From positions 272,990-336,989 of the forward strand of contig CM029637.1 of assembly GCA_017311315.1 (NCBI GenBank): a DNA stretch of 64,000 bases, written 5' to 3'. The DNA comes from Dendrocalamus latiflorus (lineage: Eukaryota; Streptophyta; Magnoliopsida; Poales; Poaceae). A program made the position numbers and the translations under genes. Shown here in pieces: positions 45,201-57,740 of this stretch. How positions within the stretch are numbered: the stretch's first letter is position 1; every line of letters begins with the position of its first letter. Below the pieces are notes generated by a model. It ran no database searches. It was given only the letters and a program-made list of their open reading frames with translations, and was not told where the DNA came from.

Positions 45201-48200
45201 CCGAAAGCGTGACCTATAGCACACGATTTTTAGCTTTTCTAGTCGTTCAGGTGTTACCGGACCTGTCCAGGTATTTTTATTTTTCGGAGCACATTTGGGC
45301 GAAAGCGTGACCTATAGCTCACCATTTTAGCTTTTCTAGTTGTTTCGGGCTTTCCGGACCTGTGCCGGGATTTTTATTTTTTAGAGCACATTTAGCCGAA
45401 AGCGTGACCTATAGCTCACGATTTTCAGCTTTTCTAGTCGTTTCAGGGTTACCGGGCCAGTCCATGGATTTTTAATTTTCGGAGCACATTTGCCGAAAGT
45501 GTACCTATAGCATAAGATTTTTAGCTTTTCTAGTCATTCCGGTGTTACCAGAGCAGTCCGGGTATTTTTATTTTTTGAAGCACAATTGGCCGAAAGCGTG
45601 ACCTATAACTGCCGATTTTCTGCTTTTTCAAGTCGTGCTTGGGCTACCGGAGCATTTCGACGATTTTTCTTTCTCGGGGCAAATTTGGTCGAAAGTGTGA
45701 CCTATAGCTCACGATTTCAGCTTTTCTTGTCGTTCCAGGTATACCGAAGTAGCACGGGGATTTTTAGTTTTCGGAGCACATTTGTCGAAAGTGTACCTAT
45801 AGAGCACGATTTTCAGATTTTCTTGTCGTTCCAGGGTTACCAGAGCAGTCCGGGTAGTTTTATATTTTGGAAAAGATTTGGCCGAAAACGTGACCTATAG
45901 CTCACGATTTTCAGCGTTTCTTTTCGTTGTAGGGTTAACAGGCCAGTCTGGGGATTTTTATTTTTCGGAGCAAATTTGGTCGAAAGAGTTATCTATAGCA
46001 CACGATTTTCAACTTTTCTTGTCGTTCCAGAGTTGCCGGAGCAGTCCGGGGATTTTTATTTTTCGGAGCACATTTGCACGAAAGCGTGACCTATAGCTAA
46101 CGATTTTCAACTTCTCTAAACGTTCCGGTGTTACCGGAAGATTCCAGGGATTTTTGACGCGTCACATTTGGCCGAAAAGGTGTCCCATAGCTCAAGATTT
46201 TCCACTTTTCTAATCGTTCCGGGGTTACTGGAGGACTCCAGAGATTTTTTTTGAATCACATTTGGCCAAAAGCGTGACCTATAGCTCACGATTTTCAGCT
46301 TTTCTAGTCATTCAAGGGTCACTGGAGCAGTCGGGGGAATTTTGTTTCTGGGAGCAGATTTAGGCGAAACCGTGACCTTTAACTCACGATTTTTAGCCTT
46401 TGTATTTGTTTCTGGGTTACCGGGGCAGTCCGGGGATTTTTATTTTTCGGAGCACATTTGGCCGAATGCGTGACCTATAGCTCACGATTTTCAGCTTTTT
46501 TAGTCGTTCCGGTGTTACCGGACCTATCCAGGTATTTTTATTTTTTGGAGCACATTTGGCCGAAAGCGTGACCTATAGCTCACCATTTTAGCTTTTCTAG
46601 TCGATTTGGGGTTTCCAGACTTGTGCCGGGATTTTTATTTTTTAGAGCACATTTGGCCGAAAGCGTGACCCATAGCTCACGATTTTCAGCTTTTCTAGTC
46701 GTTCCAGGGTTACCGGGCCAGTCCGGGGATTTTTAATTTTTGGAGCACATTTGCCGAAAGTGTTCATATAGCTCACGATTTTCAGCTTTTCTAGTCATTC
46801 CGGTGTTAACAGAGCATTCCGGGTATTTTTATTTTTTGAAGGACATTTGGTCGAAAGCGTGACCTATAGCTCACGATTTTAGCTTTTCTAGTCCTTCCGG
46901 GTTTACCGGAGTAGTACGGGGATTTTTAATGTTCGGAGCACATTTGCCGAAAGCGTACCTATAGCTCACGATTTTCAGCGTGCCTAGTCATTGTAGGGTT
47001 ACCGGGCCAGTCTGGGCATTTTTATTTTTCGGAGCATATTTGACCAAAAGAGTGATCTATAGCACACGATTTTCAACTTTCCTAGTCATTCCAGGATTAT
47101 CGGAGCAATCCGGGGATTTTTTTTCGGAGCACATTTGGCCGAAAGCGTGACCTATAGCTCACGATTTCAACTGTTCTTGTAGTTCCATGGTTACCAGAGT
47201 AGTCCGGGGATTTTTATTTTTTGGAGCACATTTGCACGAAAGCGCGACCTATAGCTAACGATTTTCAACTTTTCTAACGTTCCGGTGTTACCGGAGGATT
47301 CCAGGGATTTTTGTCGCATCATATTTGCCCGAAAGGGTGACACATAGCTCAAGATTTTCCGCTTGTCTAATCGTTCCGCGTGACCTATAGCTCACATTTT
47401 AGCTTTTCTAGTCGTTACGATGTTTCCCGACCAGTGCGGTGATTTTTATTTTTTGGAGCACATCTGGCCGAAAGCGTGACCTGTCCAGGTATTTTTATTT
47501 TTCGGAGCACATTTGGGCGAAAGCGTGACCTATAGCTCACCATTTTAGCTTTTCTAGTTGTTTCGGGCTTTCCGGACCTGTGCCGGGATTTTTATTTTTT
47601 AGAGCACATTTAGCCGAAAGCGTGACCTATTAGCTCACGATTTTCAGCTTTTCTAGTCGTTTCAGGGTTACCGGGCCAGTCCATGGTTTTTTAATTTTCG
47701 GAGCACATTTGCCGAAAGTGTACCTATAGCATAAGATTTTTAGCTTTTCTAGTCATTCCGGTGTTACCAGAGCAGTCCGGGTATTTTTATTTTTTGAAGC
47801 ACAATTGGCCGAAAGCGTGACCTATAACTGCCGATTTTCTACTTTTTCAAGTCGTGCTTGGGCTACCGGAGCATTTCGACGATTTTTCTTTCTCGGGGCA
47901 AATTTGGTCGAAAGTGTGACCTATAGCTCACGATTTCAGCTTTTCTTGTCGTTCCAGCTATACCGAAGTAGTACGGGGATTTTTAGTTTTCGGAGCACAT
48001 TTGCCGAATGTGTACCTATAGAGCACGATTTTCAGATTTTCCTGTCGTTCCAGGGTTACCAGAGCAGTCCGGGTAGTTTTATATTTTGGAAAAAATTTGG
48101 CCGAAAACGTGACCTATAGCTCACGATTTTGAACTTTGTAAACGTTCTGGTGTTTCCGATGGATTCCAGGGATTTTTGTCACATCGCATTTGGCCGAAAG

Positions 48201-50750
48201 GGTGGCCCACAGCTCAAGATTTTCCGCTTGTCTAATCGTTCCGGTGTATTGGAGGTCTCCGGGGATTTTTTTTCGAATCACATTTCGCCAAAAGCGTGAC
48301 TTATAGCTCACGATTTTCAGCTTTTCTAGTCGTTGAAGGGTTACTGGAGCAGTCGGGGGAATTTTGTTTCTCGGAGCAGATTTGGCCGAAAGCGTGACCT
48401 ATAGATCGCGATTTCAGCTTTTCTAGTTGTCCCGCGGTTACCATAGCAGTCCTTGGATTTTTATTTTTCAAAGCACATTTGGCCGAAAGCGTGACCTATA
48501 GCTCATGATTTTCAGCTTTTCTAATCGTTCCGGGGTTACCGGACCTGTGCAGGATTTTATTTTTCGGAGCACATTTGGCCGAAAGCGTGACGTATAGCTC
48601 ACATTTTAGCTTTTCTAGTCGTTACGGTGTTTCCCGACCAGTGCGGTGATTTTTATTTTTTGGAGCACATCTGGCCGAAAGCGTGACCTATAGCACACGA
48701 TTTCAGCTTTCTAGTCGTTCCAGGGTTACCGGAGCAGTTCGGGGATTTTTATTTTTCGGAACTCGTTTGCACGAAAGCATGACCTATAGCTCACCATTTT
48801 AGCTTTTCTAGTTGTTTCGGGCTTTCCGGACCTGTGCCGGGATTTTTATTTTTTAGAGCACATTTAGCCGAAAGCGTGACCTATAGCTCACGATTTTCAG
48901 CTTTTCTAGGCGTTTCAGGGTTACCGGGCCAGTCCATGGATTTTTAATTTTCGGAGCACATTTGCCGAAAGTGTACCTATAGCATAAGATTTTTAGCTTT
49001 TCTAGTCATTCCGGTGTTACCAGAGCAGTCCGGGTATTTTTATTTTTTGAAGCACAATTGGCCGAAAGCGTGACCTATAACTGCCGATTTTCTGCTTTTT
49101 CAAGTCGTGCTTGGGCTACCGGAGCATTTCGATGATTTTTCTTTCTCGGGGCAAATTTGGTCGAAAGTGTGACCTATAGCTCACGATTTCAGCTTTTCTT
49201 GTCGTTCCAGGTATACCGAAGTAGCACGGGGATTTTTAGTTTTCGGAGCACATTTGTCGAAAGTGTACCTATAGAGCACGATTTTCAGATTTTCTTGTCG
49301 TTCCAGGGTTACCAGAGCAGTCCGGGTAGTTTTATATTTTGGAAAAGATTTGGCCGAAAACGTGACCTATAGCTCACGATTTTCAGCGTTTCTTTTCGTT
49401 GTAGGGTTAACAGGCCAGTCTGGGGATTTTTATTTTTCGGAGCAAATTTGGTCGAAAGAGTTATCTATAGCACACGATTTTCAACTTTTCTTGTCGTTCC
49501 AGAGTTGCCGGAGCAGTCCGGGGATTTTTAGTTTTCGGAGCACATTTGCACGAAAGCGTGACCTATAGCTAACGATTTTCAACTTCTCTAAACGTTCCGG
49601 TGTTACCGGAGGATTCCAGGGATTTTTGACGCGTCACATTTGGCCGAAAAGGTGACCCATAGCTCAAGATTTTCCACTTTTCTAATCGTTCCGGGGTTAC
49701 TGGAGGACTCCAGAGATTTTTTTTGAATCACATTTGGCCAAAAGCGTGACCTATAGCTCACGATTTTCAGCTTTTCTAGTCGTTCAAGGGTCGCTGGAGC
49801 AGTCGGGGGAATTTTGTTTCTGGGAGCAGATTTAGGCGAAACCGTGACCTTTAGCTCACGATTTTTAGCCTTTGTATTTGTTTCTGGGTTACCGGGGCAG
49901 TCCGGGGATTTTTATTTTTCGGAGCACATTTGGCCGAATGCGTGACCTATAGCTCACGATTTTCAGCTTTTTTAGTCGTTCCGGTGTTACCGGACCTATC
50001 CAGGTATTTTTGTTTTTTGGAGCACATTTGGCCGAAAGCGTGACCTATAGCTCACCATTTTAGCTTTTCTAGTCGATTTGGGGTTTCCAGACTTGTGCCG
50101 GGATTTTTATTTTTTGGAGCACATTTGCACGAAAGCGCGACCTATAGCTAACGATTTTCAACTTTCTAACGTTCCGGTGTTACCGGGCCAGTCCGGGGAT
50201 TTTTAATTTTTGGAGCACATTTGCCGAAAGTGTTCATATAGCTCACGATTTTCAGCTTTTCTAGTCATTCCGGTGTTAACAGAGCATTCCGGGTATTTTT
50301 ATTTTTTGAAGCACATTTGGTCGAAAGCGTGACCTATAGCTCACGATTTCAGCTTTTCTAGTCCTTCCGGGTTTACCGGAGTAGTACGGGGATTTTTAAT
50401 GTTCGGAGCATATTTGACCGAAAGAGTGATCTATAGCACACGATTTTCAACTTTCCTAGTCATTCCAGGATTATCGGAGCAATCCGGGGATTTTTTTCGG
50501 AGCACATTTGGCCGAAAGCGTGACCTATAGCTCATGATTTCAACTTTTCTTGTAGTTCCATGGTTACCAGAGTAGTCCGGGGATTTTTATTTTTTGGAGC
50601 ACATTTGCACGAAAGCGCGACCTATAGCTAACGATTTTCAACTTTTCTAACGTTGCGGTGTTACCAGAGGATTCCAGGGATTTTTGTCGCATCATATTTG
50701 GCCGAAAGGGTGACACATAGCTCAAGATTTTCCGCTTGTCTAATCGTTCC
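36240..50750 (+). repeat. HOR domain 1: alternating ~1.25-kb and ~2.27-kb units
   Basis: A marker monomer (TATAACTGCCGATTTTCT, then AAGTCGTGCTTGGGCTACCG) recurs with start points 37297, 39563, 40815, 42066, 43318, 45586, 47805 and 49058. Spacings are 2266, 1252, 1251, 1252, 2268, 2219 and 1253 bp. Short and long units share their first part, then diverge right after ...GCTCACGATTTTCA (short: ACTTTGTAAACG; long: G, one variable base, GTTTCTTTTCG). They re-converge at the GTTACGGTGTTTCCCGACC monomer. Long units carry ~1 kb of extra monomers. Units of one type are nearly identical. After 49058 the pattern decays through recombinant junctions (about 50100-50200). Confidence 0.9.
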
Positions 50751-52348
50751 GGGGTATTGGAGGACTCCGGGGATTTTTTTTCGAATCCTGTTTGGCCAAA
50801 AGCGTTACCTATAGCTCACGATTTTTCAGCTTTTCTAGTCATTCAAGGGTTACTGGAGCAGTCGGGAGAATTTTGTTTCTCGGAGCAGATTTGGCCGAAA
50901 CCGTGACCTATAGGTCACAATTTCAGCTTTTCTAGTCGTTCCGCGGTTACCATAGCAGTCTGGGGATTTTTATTTTTCAAAGCACATTTAGCCGAAAGCG
51001 TAACCTATAGCTCACGATTTTCAGCTTTGCTAATCGTTCTGGGGTTACCGGACCTATGCAGGGATTTTTATTTTTTAGAGCACATATGACCGAAAGGGTG
51101 ACCTATAGCTCACATTTTAGCTTTTCTTGTTGTTCCGGGGTTTCCGGACCAGTGCGGGGATTTTATCTTTCGGAGCACATCTGGCCGAAAGCGTGACCTA
51201 AAGCTCACGATTTTTCAGCTTTTCTAGTCGTTCCGGGGTTACCGGACCTATCTAGGTATTTTTATTTTTCGAAGCACATTTGGCCGAAAGCGTGACCTAT
51301 AGCTCACCATTTTAGCTTTTCTAGTCGTTTCGGGGTTTCCGGACCTGTGCCGGGATTTTTATTTTTTGGAGCACATTTGGCCAAAGCGTGACCTATAGCT
51401 CACGATTTTTAGCTTTTCTAATCGTTTCAGGGTTACCGGGGCAGTCCGGTGATTTTTAATTTCGGAGCGCGTTTGCCGAAAGTGTACCTATAGCTCACGA
51501 TTTTCAGCTTTCTAGTCATTCCGGTGTTTCAGAGCAATCCGGGTATTTTTATTTTTTGAAGCACATTTGGCCCAAAGCGTGACCTACAACTCCCAATTTT
51601 GTGCTTTTCTAGTCGTGCTAGGGCTACCGGAGCATTTCGACGATTTTTGTTTCTCGGGGCAGATTTGATCGAAAGCGTGACCTATACCTCACGATTTCAG
51701 CTTTTCTAATCGTTCCGGGGTTAGCGGAGCAGTCCGGGGATTTTTTGTTTTCGGAGCACATTTGCCGAAAGCGTTCCTATTGCTCACGATTTTCAGCTTT
51801 TCTTGTCGTTCCAGGGTTGCCAGAGCAGTCCGGGTAGTTTTATATTTTGGAACCAATTTGGCCGAAAATGTGACCTTTAGCTCACGATTTTCATCGTTTC
51901 CAGTCGTTGTAGGGTTACCGGGCCAGTCTGGGGATTTTTATTTTTCGGAGCACATTTGGCCGAAAGAGTGATCTATAGCACACGATTTTTAACTTTTCTA
52001 GTCGTTCCAGGGTTATCGGAGCAATCCGGGGATTTTTGTTTTTCGGAGCACATTTGGCCGAAAGCGTGACCTATAGCTCACGATTTCAACTTTTCTTGTC
52101 GTTCCGGGGTTACCGGAGCAGTTCAGGGATTTTTATTTTTTGGAGCACATTTGCAGGAAAGTGTGACCAATAGCTAACGATTTTCAACTTTCCTTGTTGT
52201 CCCGCGGTTACCATAGCAGTCCGGGGATTTTTATTTTTCGAAGCACATTTGGCCGAAAGCGTGACCTATAGCTCATGATTTTCAGCTTTTCTGATCGTTC
52301 CGGGGTTACCGGACCAGTGCGGGGATTTTTATTTTTTGGAGCACATTT

Positions 52349-52732
52349 GGCCGAAAGCGTGACCTATAGCTCACATTTTAGCTTTTCTAGTCGTTCCGGG
52401 GTTTCCGGACCAGTGCGGGGATTTTTATTTTTTGGAGCACATCTGGCCGAAAGCGTGACCTATAGCTCACATTTTAGCTTTTCTAGTCGTTCCGGGGTTT
52501 CCGGACCAGTGCAGGGATTTTTATTTTTTGGAGCACATTTGGCCGAAAGCGTGACCTATAGCTCACATTTTAGCTTTTCTATTCGTTCTGGGGTTTCCGG
52601 ACCAGTGCGGGGATTTTTATTTTTTGGAGCACATCTGGCCGAAAGCGTGACCTGTAGCTCTCGACTTTCAGCCCTTCTAGTCGTTCCGGTGTTACCAGAG
52701 CCGTCCGGATATTTTTATTTTTCGAAGCACAT
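52349..52732 (+). repeat. Homogeneous 96-bp monomer run
   Basis: GGCCGAAAGCGTGACC recurs at 52349, 52445, 52541 and 52637, exactly 96 bp apart. All the monomers have the shortened CTCACATTTTAGC class or a close relative. Because 96 is divisible by 3, a repeating frame of 32 codons stays open, giving a 153-codon artefactual ORF. Confidence 0.9.
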
Positions 52733-55662
52733 TTGACCGAAAGCGTGACCTATAACTCACGATTTTCAGCTTTTCTAGTCGTGCCAGGGTTACCGGAGCA
52801 TTTCGACGTTTCTTGTTTCTCGGGGCAGATTTGGTCGAAAGCGTGACCTATAGCTCACGATTTCAACTTTTCTAGTCGTTCCGGGGTTACCGGAGTAGTC
52901 CGGGGATTTTTATTTTTTGGAGCAGATTTTCCGAATGCGTCCCTATAGCTCACGATTTTCAGCTTTTCTAGTTGTTGTACGGTTACCCGCAAGTCTGGTG
53001 ATTTTTATTTTTCGGAGCACATCTGACCAAAAGAGTGATCTATAGCTCACAACTTTCAACTTTTCTAGTCGTTCCAAGGTTACCGGAGCATTCCAGGGAT
53101 TTTTGTTTTTTGGAGCAGATTTGGCCGAAAGCTTGTCCTATAGCTCACGATTTCAGCTTTTCTTATCGTTCCGGGGTTACCGGTGTAGTCCGGTTTTTTT
53201 ATTTTTTGGAGCACATTTGCACAAAAGCGTCACCTATAGCTATCGATTTTTAACTTTTCTAAACGTTCCAGTGTTACCGGAGCATTCCGTGGATTTTTGT
53301 CGCATCACATTTGACCGAAAGGGTGACCCATAGCTCAAGATTCTCAGCTTTCCTAGTCGTTCAAGGGTTATCGGTGCAGTCGGAGGATTTTTATTTTTGG
53401 AAGCACATTTGGCCGAAAGCGTGACCTATAGCTAACGATTTTATGCTTTTCTAGTCGTTCCCGGGTTACCGGACCTGTCCAGAAATTTTTATTTTTCAGA
53501 GCACATTTGGCCGAAAGCATGACATATAGCTCTCATTTTAGCTTTCCTAGTCGATTCGAGGTTTTCAGACCAGTGCGGAGATTTTTATTTTTCGGAGCAC
53601 ATTTGGGCGAAAGCGTAACCTATAGCTCACGATTTTCAGCTTTCCTAGTCGTTCCAGGGTAACCGGGCCTGTTCGGGTATTTTTAATTTTCGGAGCACAT
53701 TTAGCCGAAAGATTGACAATAGCTCACGATTTTCAACTTTTCTAGTCATTCCAGGGTTATCGGAGTATTCCGGGGATTTTTATTTCTCGAAACTAATTTG
53801 TCCGAAAGCATAACCTATAGCTCACGATTTCAGCTTTTCTAATCGTTCTGGGGTTATCGGAGCAATCCAGGGATTTTTATTTTTTGAGCACATTTGTCCG
53901 AAAGTGTGACCTATAGCTAACGATTTTCACCTTTTCTAATCGTTCCGGCGTGACAAGAGGATTCGGGGATTTTTGTTGCATCACAATTGGGCGAAAGGGT
54001 GACCCATAGCTCGAGATTTTCCCCTTTTCTTGTCGTTCCGGGGTTACTGGAGGACTCCGGGGATTTTTTTTCGCATCACATTTGACCGAAAGCGTGACCT
54101 ATAGCTCACGATTTTCAGATTTTCAAGTTGTTCAAGGCTTACCGGAGCAGTCCGGGGAATTTTGATTCTTGGAGAAGATTCGACCGAAAGCGTACCTATA
54201 GCTCACGATTTTCAGTTTTTCTAGTCGTTCCGGTGTTTCCAGAGCGGTCCGGGTATTTTCATTTTTTTAAGCAGATTTGGCCGAAAGCATGACCTATGAC
54301 TCACGATATTCAGCATTTCTAGTCGTGCCAGTGATACCGGAGCATTCGCACGATTTTTGTTACTCTGGGCAGATTTGGTCGAAAGCGTGACCTATAGCTC
54401 ACGATTTCAGCTTTTCTAGTCATTCCAGTCTTACCGGGCCAGTCCGGGGATTTTTAATTTTTGGAGCACATTTGCCGAAAGCGTATCAATACCTCACGAT
54501 TTTCAGCTTTTCTAGTCGTCCAAGGGTTACCGGAGCAGTCGAGGGAATTTTGTTTCTTGGAGAAGATTCGACCGAAAGCGTACCTATAGCTCACGATTTT
54601 CAGTTTTTCTAGTCGTTCCGGTGTTTCCAGAGCGGTCCGGGTATTTTCATTTTTTAAGCACATTTGGCCGAAAGCATGACCTATAGTTCACATTTTAGCT
54701 TGTCTAGTTGTTCCGGGGTTTCCGGACTAGTGCGGGGATTTTTATTTTTCGGAGCACATTTGGCCGAAAGCGTGACCTATAGCTCATGATTTTCAAATTT
54801 TCTAGTCGTTCCAGGGTTACTGGGCCAGTCCGGAGATTTTTAATTTTTGGAGCACATTTGGCGAAAGCGTACCTATAGCTCACGATTTTCAGCTTTTCTA
54901 GTCGTTCCGGTGTTACTGGAGCTGTCCGAGCATTTTTTACATTCCGAAGCACATTTGGCTGAAAGCGTGACCTATAACTCACGATTTTCAGTTTTTCTAA
55001 TCATGCCAGGGTTACCGGGGCATTTGAACTATTTTTTCCTCGGGGCAGATTTCGTCGAAAGCGTGACCTATAGCTCACGATTTCAGCTTTTCTAGTCCTT
55101 CCGGGGTTAACGGTGTAGTCCGGGGATTTTTATTTTTTCGGAACATATTTGCCAAAAGCGTACCTATAGCTCACAATTTTCAGCTTTTCTAGTCATTCAG
55201 GGTTATCGGAGCAGTCCGAGTATTTTTATATTTTGGAACAGATTTGGCTGAAAACGTGAGCTATAACTCACGATTTTCAATTTTTCTAGTCGTTCTAAGG
55301 TTACCGGGCGAGTCTGTAGATTTTTATTTTTTGGAGCACATTTGGCCGAAAGAGTTATCTATAGCTCATCATTTTCAGCTTTCCTAGTCGTTCCAGGGTT
55401 ACCGGAGTAGTCCTGGTATTTTTATATTTTGGGACAGATTTGGCCGAAAACGTGACCTATAGCTCAGAATTTTCGGCTTTTCTTGTCGTTGTAGGGTTAC
55501 CGGACAAGCCTAGAGATTTTTTTCGGAGCACATTTGGCCGAAAGACTGATTTATAGCTCACGATTTTTAACTTTTCTAGTCGTTCCACGGTTACCGGGCC
55601 AGTCCGGAGATTTTTAATTTTCGGAGCACATTTGGCGAAAGCGTACCTATTGGTGACGCTTT

Positions 55663-57640
55663 GGGCTTTTCTAGTCATTCTGGGGCTACCGCAGCAGTTC
55701 GGGAATCTTTACTTTTCGGAGCACATTCGGCTGAAGGCGTGACGTATAGCTCACGATTTCAGCTTTTCTAGTCGTTCTGGGGTTACTCGACGAGTGCGGA
55801 GATTTTTATTTTTCGGAGTACATTTGGCTGAAAGCGTGACCTATAGCTCACGATTTTTACCTTTTCTAGTCATTCCGGGGTTACCGGAGCAGTCCGGGGA
55901 TTTTTATTTTTCAGAGCACGTTGGCCCGAAAGCGTAACCAATAGCTAACGATTTTTAACTTTCCAATCGTTCCGGTGTTACCAGAGGATTCCGCGGATTT
56001 TTGTCCCATCACATTTGGCCGAAACGGAGACCCATAGCTCACGATTTTCAGCTTTCCTTGTCGTTCAACAGGTACCGGAGCAGTCGGCGAAATTTTGTTT
56101 CTCGGGGACTCTTATTTTTCGCATCACATTTGGCCGAAAGCTGACCTACAGCTCAAGATTTCAGCTTTTCTAGTCATTCCGTTGTTACCGGACCTGTGCA
56201 GGGATTTTACCTTTTTGGAGCACACTTGGCCGAAAGCGTGACCTATAGCTCACATTTTAGCTTTTCTAGTCGTTCCGCGGTTTCCGGACCAGTGCGGGAA
56301 TTTTTATTTATCGGAGCACATTTGGCCGAAAGCGTGACCTATAGCTCACGATATTCAGATTTTCTAGTCGTTCCGGTGTTACTAGAGCCGTCCGGGTATT
56401 TTTATATTTCGAAGCACATTTGGCTGAAAGCGTAACCTATAACTCACGATTTTTAGTTTTTCTAGTTGTGCCAGGGTTACCGGGGCATTTCAACTATTTT
56501 TTTCTCGGGGCAAATTTCGTCGAAAGCGTGACCTATAGCTCACGATTTCGGCTTTTCTAGTCGTTCCGGGGTTTCCGGAGTAGTCCGGGGATTTTTATTT
56601 TTTCGGAGCACATTTGCCAAAAGCGTAGCTATAGCTCACGATTTTCAGCTTTTCTAGTCATTGTAGGGTTACCGGGCAAGCCTAGGGATTTTTTCGTAGC
56701 ACATTTGGCCGAAAGAGTGACCTATAGCTCACAATTTTGGGCTCTTCTAGTCGTTCTGGGGTTACCGCAGCAGTCCGGGAATTTTTACTTTTCGGAGCAC
56801 ATTCGGCTGAAGGCGTGACGTATAGCTCACGATTTCAGCTTTTCTAGTCGTTCTGGGGTTACTCGACGAGTGCGGGGATTTTTATTTTTCGGAATACATT
56901 TGGCCGAAAGCGTGACCTATAGCTCACGATTTTTACCTTTTCTAGTCATTCCGGGGTTATCGGAGCAGTCCGGGGATTTTTATTTTTCGGAGCACGTTTG
57001 CCCGAAAGCGTAACCAATAGCTAACGATTTTTAACTTTCCAATCGTTCCGGTGTTACTAGAGGATTCCGCGGATTTTTGTCCCATCACATTTGGCCGAAA
57101 CGGAGACCCATAGCTCACGATTTTCAGCTTTCCTTGTCGTTCAACAGGTACCGGAGCAGTCGGCGAAATTTTGTTTCTCGGGGATTCTTATTTTTCGCAT
57201 CACATTTGGCCGAAAGCTGACCTACAGCTCAAGATTTCAGCTTTTCTAGTCATTCCGGGGTTACCGGACCTGTGCAGGGATTTTACCTTTTTGGAGCACA
57301 CTTGGTCGAAAGCGTGACCTATAGCTCACATTTTAGCTTTTCTAGTCGTTCCGGGGTTTCCGGACCAGTGCGGGAATTTTTATTTATCGGAGCACATTTG
57401 GCCGAAAGCGTGACCTATAGCTCATGATATTCAGATTTTCTAGTCGTTCCGGTGTTACTAGAGCCGTCCGGGTATTTTTATATTTCGAAGCACATTTGGC
57501 TGAAAGCGTAACCTAACTCACGATTTTCAGTTTTTCTAGTTGTGCCAGGGTTACCGGGGCATTTCAACTATTTCTTTCTCGGGGCAGATTTCGTCGAAAG
57601 CGTGACCTATAGCTCACGATTTCGGCTTTTCTGGTCGTTC
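55663..57640 (+). repeat. ~1.075-kb tandem duplication in the satellite
   Basis: CTGAAGGCGTGACG occurs at 55731 and 56807 (1076 bp apart), and TTTCGTCGAAAGCG near 56516 and 57591 (about 1075 bp apart). The copies match at most positions, including rare words such as CGAAACGGAGACCCATAG. A partial third relative lies near 63290-63700 (CTGAAGGCGT at 63610). Confidence 0.85.
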
Positions 57641-57740
57641 CAGGGTTACCGGAGCATTTCGGGGATGTTTGTTTCTCGGAGCAAATTTGGCCGAAAGCGT
57701 GACCCATAGCTCACGATTTCAGCTTTTCTAGTCGTTCCGG

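Noticed and set aside
39563..49568. Repeated identical 65-104-codon frames that could look like a gene family
   Set aside because: They are the same frame of the same HOR monomers; the periodicity is that of the satellite and no domain or codon bias is present.
52275..52736. 153-codon repetitive open frame that might be a tandem-repeat protein
   Set aside because: It exists only because four monomers are 96 bp (divisible by 3); neighbouring 98-bp monomers destroy the frame, and there is no start or promoter.
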